Assembly (NCBI GenBank): GCA_017429465.1
Contig: JAFROU010000025.1
Location: 1 to 9,067 of the forward strand
Length of the DNA: 9,067 nucleotides
DNA from: Candidatus Saccharimonadota bacterium
GTDB taxonomy: Bacteria; Patescibacteria; Saccharimonadia; Saccharimonadales; Nanosyncoccaceae
Reading direction: 5' to 3'
The notes beneath the pieces were generated by a model that had not been told where the DNA came from, ran no database searches, and was given only the letters and a program-made list of their open reading frames with translations. A program made the translations under genes and the position numbers. This document shows positions 6,248-9,067 of the stretch, piece by piece; within the stretch, counting starts at the first letter, position 1; every line of letters starts with the position of its first letter.

Positions 6248-7027
6248 ATGTATTTAGCAATCGACATTGGAGGTACAAAAACGCTTCTTGCTCTGTTCAC
6301 CAGACACGGTCACTGCATCAAACGCTTTAAATTCCCCACAAATCACAACCAAACTCAATTCTTAAACGAACTTTCTATCAACCTACAGCCATTTAGGCGC
6401 GCCAAAATCAAGACCGTCGTCGTAGCGATTCCAGGAATCGTTCAAGAAAATTATACCTTCAAATTCGGCAACCTCAATTGGCCAAATATTGACCTCTACT
6501 CCCCTATAAAAAACTTGTTCAACTGCCCAATTTTCTTTGTTAACGATGCCGATTTGGCTACTTTTTATGAATCAAAAGGCCGTTCCGGCAAAACCATTTA
6601 CCTCACTTTTAGCACCGGCATCGGTGGTGGTATCGTTGAGAACGGTAAGCTCTCGCATGAGTCCGCCAAATTCGAACCGGGCCACTGGCAATATACCTAT
6701 AATGACGAAACTCTAGAATGGGAAGATATTGCCGCCGTTTCTGCTATTCGCCGTGTTTATGACCTCCCAGACATCATCAAATTGCGCGGTAAGAAAGCCT
6801 ACGAAGACGTAGCTAAACGCGTCTGTCTTGGCTTGACTGACATCATTCGCAACTATCATCCAGATACCATCGTCGTAGGTGGTCCACTTGGACTTGTTTT
6901 TAACAAAATCTACCCTTATTTTAAATTCCCTGATTCCCTAGTCTATCATCCAAGAGTTGTTAAAGCTAAACGTCCGACGGAGTCTGTTATCTATGGTTGC
7001 TACCTTTACGCAAAATCTAAAGCGTAG
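6248..7027 (+). CDS. ROK-family sugar kinase (glucokinase-like), short and lacking the zinc motif
   Basis: A 259-residue cytoplasmic kinase of the ASKHA fold, expected to phosphorylate a hexose or a derivative using ATP or polyphosphate. Motifs: phosphate-1 DIGGTK at 6-11; catalytic D100 in FVNDAD; phosphate-2 STGIGGGIV at 122-130; sugar-contacting E143-P-G-H146; adenosine motif VVGGPLG at 209-215. The CxCGxxGC zinc motif that normally follows the E-x-G-H segment in ROK kinases is absent: EWEDIAAVSAIRRVY occupies that place. The length is below the usual ROK length of about 300. The gene starts at ATG at predicted +1 and its 3' end overlaps the zincin-like gene by 35 bases. A hexokinase role in a reduced metabolism is plausible but inferred. 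Confidence 0.85.
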   Translation: MYLAIDIGGTKTLLALFTRHGHCIKRFKFPTNHNQTQFLNELSINLQPFRRAKIKTVVVAIPGIVQENYTFKFGNLNWPNIDLYSPIKNLFNCPIFFVNDADLATFYESKGRSGKTIYLTFSTGIGGGIVENGKLSHESAKFEPGHWQYTYNDETLEWEDIAAVSAIRRVYDLPDIIKLRGKKAYEDVAKRVCLGLTDIIRNYHPDTIVVGGPLGLVFNKIYPYFKFPDSLVYHPRVVKAKRPTESVIYGCYLYAKSKA

Positions 7028-7394
7028 ATATAAGAATCTAACCTTTAAAACTGGGCCTCGTTTTTCCTTTCGTCCACCAAAAACCATCATTTTAGGGCCA
7101 GAAGATACCCCTAATTTTGAGTTACTCTCACTACACGAACTAGGCCATGCCCTTTCTAATAAATATGACTACCAAACCGATATAGAGCGCCTTAAAATTG
7201 AGCGCTTAGCTTGGGAGAATGCCAAAAACCTCTGCTCAGAGTTTGGCGTAAGTTACGATGAGGAGTTTGTCGAAACAGAGCTCGATTCTTACCGAGATTG
7301 GCTTCACACTAAGTCAAAATGCCCAAAATGCCATCTCACTCGCTATCAAACCCCTGACGGGCACTATCATTGTCCTCATTGTGACGATTTATAA
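6993..7394 (+). CDS. Small zincin-like metalloprotease with C-terminal zinc ribbon
   Basis: A 133-residue protein in two parts. The N-terminal part carries the zinc-protease motif HELGH (48-52) in a hydrophobic helix, SLHELGHAL, followed by a helix IERLKIERLAWENA that could supply the third ligand (E70 or E75). This resembles small ImmA/IrrE-like or related zincins but is too short for me to assign. The C-terminal part has CPKC (110-113) and CPHC (127-130), a likely second zinc site. I chose ATG at 6993 over TTG at 6957 because GGAG lies about ten bases upstream and the longer version lies wholly over kinase codons. It overlaps the kinase gene by 35 bases and is probably co-transcribed. Its TAA shares the TTATAA palindrome with the stop of the opposing DUF362 gene; no terminator separates them. 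Confidence 0.7.
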   Translation: MVATFTQNLKRRYKNLTFKTGPRFSFRPPKTIILGPEDTPNFELLSLHELGHALSNKYDYQTDIERLKIERLAWENAKNLCSEFGVSYDEEFVETELDSYRDWLHTKSKCPKCHLTRYQTPDGHYHCPHCDDL

Positions 7395-8267
7395 TTCTAC
7401 TAATTCATACTCACGTGAGCCAAATCCAAGCTCAGCCGCTGCCTCAATTGTGTGTTCGCCATGACGCGAATTAATGCGTTCTAATAAGTGTTCTTTTCCC
7501 TTATCGTCGGCAGTTTTCACTAAATCAATACAAGCCTGGTCAATCGCAATTGGATCAAGCGAAGCTAACACCCCAATATCCTTCATGCATGGGTCTTCCG
7601 CCTCCGCACAGCAGTCGCAATCCACCGACATATTACACATAACGTTCACAAACGCCATATTCCCCTTAAAATATGCAACTACAGAGCTAGCGGCATCCGC
7701 CATCGCTTCTAGAAACAAGTCTTGCGCTGGCAAATCACCCCAAACCATGAATTGGTTTTTATGTTTTCCAGCTGAATGAATCCAACTCTTGCCAGCAGTC
7801 GAAGCACAGCCAATTGAAAGCTGCTTCAATGCACCACCGTAACCACCCATCGGATGTCCCTTAAAGTGCGATAGTACCAGCATCGAATCATACTTGGCCA
7901 GATTTTTACCAACGTAGTTTTCTTTAATCACCTTACCTTTTTCAATCGGTAGCACTAAATCTGGACCATTCGCATCTAACAGGTCAAAATCAAATGTCTT
8001 ATCCCAGCCATGCTCACTGATCAGTTTACGATGTTTTCTGGTCGAATTACGCTTCCCCGGATAAGCAGTGTTACATTCCACTACCGTGCCACCAACCTTA
8101 TCTACCAAAGGCTTAACAAACTCTGGCCTTAAATAGTTCTGGTTCCCCGCCTCACCAGAATGTAACTTTACTGCCACTTTACCTTTTAATTCCTTTTTTA
8201 GTGCCTCAAAAACCTTTACTAAAGCCTCCGGCGACACTTCGCGAATAAAATAGACCTTACTTTTCAT
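7389..8267 (-). CDS. DUF362 family protein
   Basis: A 292-residue protein of the DUF362 (PF04015) type, recognised from the central block SHFKGHPMGGYGGALKQLS (133-151) and the cysteine cluster C211-x5-C217-x-C219-C220-x6-C227. Many DUF362 proteins carry an added 4Fe-4S ferredoxin domain with CxxCxxC repeats; none is seen here, so the single cluster may hold one iron-sulfur centre or another metal (inference). The biochemical function of this family is not settled. No signal peptide or membrane segment is visible. ATG at 8267 overlaps the MazG stop as ATGA, and GGAG sites lie just upstream within MazG codons, so the two are translationally coupled. The 3' end meets the + strand zincin gene tail-to-tail. 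Confidence 0.85.
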   Translation of the reverse strand: MKSKVYFIREVSPEALVKVFEALKKELKGKVAVKLHSGEAGNQNYLRPEFVKPLVDKVGGTVVECNTAYPGKRNSTRKHRKLISEHGWDKTFDFDLLDANGPDLVLPIEKGKVIKENYVGKNLAKYDSMLVLSHFKGHPMGGYGGALKQLSIGCASTAGKSWIHSAGKHKNQFMVWGDLPAQDLFLEAMADAASSVVAYFKGNMAFVNVMCNMSVDCDCCAEAEDPCMKDIGVLASLDPIAIDQACIDLVKTADDKGKEHLLERINSRHGEHTIEAAAELGFGSREYELVEL

Positions 8268-8605
8268 CGGTCATCTCCTTCTCCGTGTAGTTTATTTCTC
8301 TCATATCGACTCTGCAATTTATCGATATTCTTCCTTGCAATCTCATCTAAGGGCACATCTAGGTAACGAGCTGTTGAAGCCACATACCAGAGTACATCGC
8401 CAAGCTCCTTTGTTAAAGCCTCCTTGTCCTCAGCATTTATCACCCCGTTTTTGTCGCGAATCACCTTCTTAAACTTATCGACCGTCTCACCTGCCTCACC
8501 GACTAAACCGAGTATCTTCTCCATCATACCAGCCGATAAAACCTTACCATTTGGCTCAAAACTATCATATTTCTTAGCTAACTTCTGATATTCGTTTAGG
8601 TTCAT
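8264..8605 (-). CDS. MazG-like nucleotide pyrophosphohydrolase
   Basis: A 113-residue all-alpha NTP pyrophosphohydrolase of the MazG family. The magnesium-binding signature is E37-x-x-E40 (GLVGEAGE), then E67-x-x-D70 (KELGDVLWYVA), with 26 residues between. Family members cleave NTPs or dNTPs to the monophosphate and pyrophosphate, usually to clear aberrant nucleotides. It is a single domain, like MazG-like proteins of phages and small genomes rather than the two-domain E. coli MazG. The start at 8605 is set by a strong ribosome site, AAAGGAGG, five bases upstream. It is the first gene of an operon with DUF362, overlapping by ATGA; a shared pathway is not evident. Confidence 0.88.
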   Translation of the reverse strand: MNLNEYQKLAKKYDSFEPNGKVLSAGMMEKILGLVGEAGETVDKFKKVIRDKNGVINAEDKEALTKELGDVLWYVASTARYLDVPLDEIARKNIDKLQSRYERNKLHGEGDDR

Positions 8606-8623
8606 CTTCCCTCCTTTTATAAA

Positions 8624-8632
8624 ATCATATCA
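8624..8632 (-). promoter_or_regulatory. Extended -10 promoter of the MazG-DUF362 operon
   Basis: On the minus strand TGATATGAT runs 8632-8624, with predicted +1 near 8617. The leader would be about 12 bases, made up almost entirely of the AAAGGAGGGAAG ribosome site. The -35 region falls inside the KGG gene's terminator stem and shows no consensus. Confidence 0.62.
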
Positions 8633-8656
8633 AAAAACTCCCCAAATGGGGAGTTT
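8632..8656 (-). terminator. Intrinsic terminator of the KGG gene
   Basis: On the minus strand, AAACTCCCC (8656-8648), the loop ATTT, and GGGGAGTTT (8643-8635) form a nine-base-pair stem that continues into a T run down to 8632. It starts 18 bases after the KGG stop and adjoins the MazG promoter. Confidence 0.9.
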
Positions 8657-8673
8657 CTTAAGCTAAAAACTGA

Positions 8674-8877
8674 TTAGGCAGCTTTTTTAGCAGGACCACG
8701 GCGGGAAATGCGACCACCTTTAGCACCAGCAATGCGGGCAAGTGCAGGATTGGCAGCAAAACCACCGGTGTGACCATTACGGCCACCTTTTTGACCAATA
8801 CGGGCATAGAATTCTTTGCCATATTTGGTTTTGTTAGTAGCAGCAGCCTTAAGACCGCCAGCTTTAGTTCCAGCCAT
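8674..8877 (-). CDS. KGG-repeat small basic protein (stress-type, YciG/Con-10-like)
   Basis: A 67-residue, Gly/Lys/Ala-rich basic protein with repeated x-GG units: KAGG (5-8), QKGG, HTGG and AKGG, spaced roughly 10-20 residues apart. The segments TGGFAANPALARIAGAKGG and GRISRRG match the KGG (PF10685) stress-induced protein pattern. Proteins of this kind are general stress or desiccation-associated and mostly disordered; the positive charge would also allow nucleic acid binding, which is inference. I chose ATG at 8877 because AGAAGGAG stands seven bases upstream; the ATG at 8907 would add ten residues and lacks a good site. A near-consensus promoter suggests strong expression. It is transcribed alone, ending at its own terminator. 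Confidence 0.82.
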   Translation of the reverse strand: MAGTKAGGLKAAATNKTKYGKEFYARIGQKGGRNGHTGGFAANPALARIAGAKGGRISRRGPAKKAA

Positions 8878-8942
8878 TCTAGAACTCCTTCTGCCCACCA
8901 AATTCATTAATAAACACCACCCTACTTCAGAGTGTTATAAGC

Positions 8943-8971
8943 ATTATATCATACCGCTACCGTTTTGTCAA
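8943..8971 (-). promoter_or_regulatory. Consensus sigma70 promoter of the KGG gene
   Basis: On the minus strand TTGACA (8971-8966), a 17-base spacer and TATAAT (8948-8943) match both consensus hexamers exactly, and the -10 is also extended by TGA. It is the strongest-looking promoter in the window. Predicted +1 is near 8936, giving a leader of about 58 bases. Confidence 0.9.
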
Positions 8972-9034
8972 TGCACTTTTGCTAAAAAATATGTTGTAAT
9001 ATTATGTCCAAAAACCGAACATTAAAACATAATC

Positions 9035-9055
9035 TTTTTCACAATTTGTGGAAAA
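9035..9055. promoter_or_regulatory. Two inverted DnaA-box-like sequences
   Basis: TTTTTCACA at 9035-9043 and, on the other strand, TTTTCCACA (9055-9047) both fit the relaxed DnaA box TTWTNCACA. They face each other three bases apart in an AT-rich intergenic stretch. They could be a DnaA-controlled promoter or origin element, or a chance A/T-rich palindrome. Confidence 0.35.
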
Positions 9056-9060
9056 AACTA

Positions 9061-9066
9061 TTGACA
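9061..9066 (+). promoter_or_regulatory. Possible -35 box of a promoter leaving the window
   Basis: TTGACA lies at the right edge on the + strand, where a rightward gene might begin. Its -10 would lie outside the window, so only half of the promoter can be seen. Confidence 0.35.
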
Positions 9067-9067
9067 A

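Noticed and set aside
8878..8907. ATG at 8907 as the start of the KGG protein
   Set aside because: No good ribosome site precedes it, while AGAAGGAG precedes the ATG at 8877, where the family-like sequence also begins.
1..9067. CRISPR array, tRNA, rRNA, insertion sequence or toxin-antitoxin pair
   Set aside because: I saw no direct repeat series, cloverleaf-like stretch, transposase motif or paired small toxin gene on either strand.
1..9067. Alternative genetic code (TGA read as glycine)
   Set aside because: TGA ends MazG with the next gene's ATG overlapping it, and genes end sensibly at TGA and TAA without in-frame TGA.

Overview
The window looks like a compact, dense chromosome segment of a small-genome bacterium. 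The gene types suggest Candidatus Saccharibacteria (TM7) or another Patescibacteria/CPR lineage; that placement is inference from gene content and architecture, not from a marker gene search. The supporting signs are an exported pilin-like protein end, a four-domain S1 protein, a KGG stress-type protein, overlapping genes, and genes that start exactly where an RNA start would be predicted (leaderless). TGA is used as an ordinary stop (for example MazG), which argues against the CPR lineages that read TGA as glycine.

Layout, left to right. Positions 1-335 hold the 3' end of a probable exported, cysteine-containing protein, followed by a leaderless PAP2-type membrane phosphatase (353-1024), both on +. 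Positions 1025-1473 hold no intact gene. On the minus strand they contain a decayed, AT-rich reading frame of about 145 codons with one frameshift. Next comes a minus-strand pair, an E2-like (CAT-fold) acyltransferase (3224-4102) whose end overlaps the GTG start of an AMP-forming acyl ligase (1474-3255). Upstream of that are the S1-domain protein (4166-5248) and an unrecognised 238-residue protein (5395-6111), each with its own promoter and terminator.

A divergent promoter region (6112-6247) separates the unknown protein from a + strand operon: a short ROK-family sugar kinase (6248-7027) and an overlapping small zincin-like protein with a zinc ribbon (6993-7394). That operon runs head-on into a minus-strand operon of MazG-like pyrophosphohydrolase (8264-8605) and DUF362 protein (7389-8267); the two opposing stop codons share one TTATAA palindrome. 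A KGG-repeat protein (8674-8877), driven by a near-perfect consensus promoter, and an AT-rich intergenic stretch with two DnaA-box-like sequences close the window.

Regulation is unusually legible. Seven promoters can be read, and all carry an extended -10 element (TG-N-TATAAT-like). Two + strand genes have the same 11-base promoter core with ATG exactly seven bases after the -10 hexamer, so their mRNAs should be leaderless. Three intrinsic terminators on the minus strand each run directly into the promoter of the next gene. The most interesting points are the ligase/acyltransferase pair with Glu in place of the catalytic His, the decayed ORF, the S1 leader hairpin, the mirror-image divergent promoter, and the unrecognised 238-residue and zincin proteins. 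I see no defence system, CRISPR array, tRNA, rRNA or insertion sequence.
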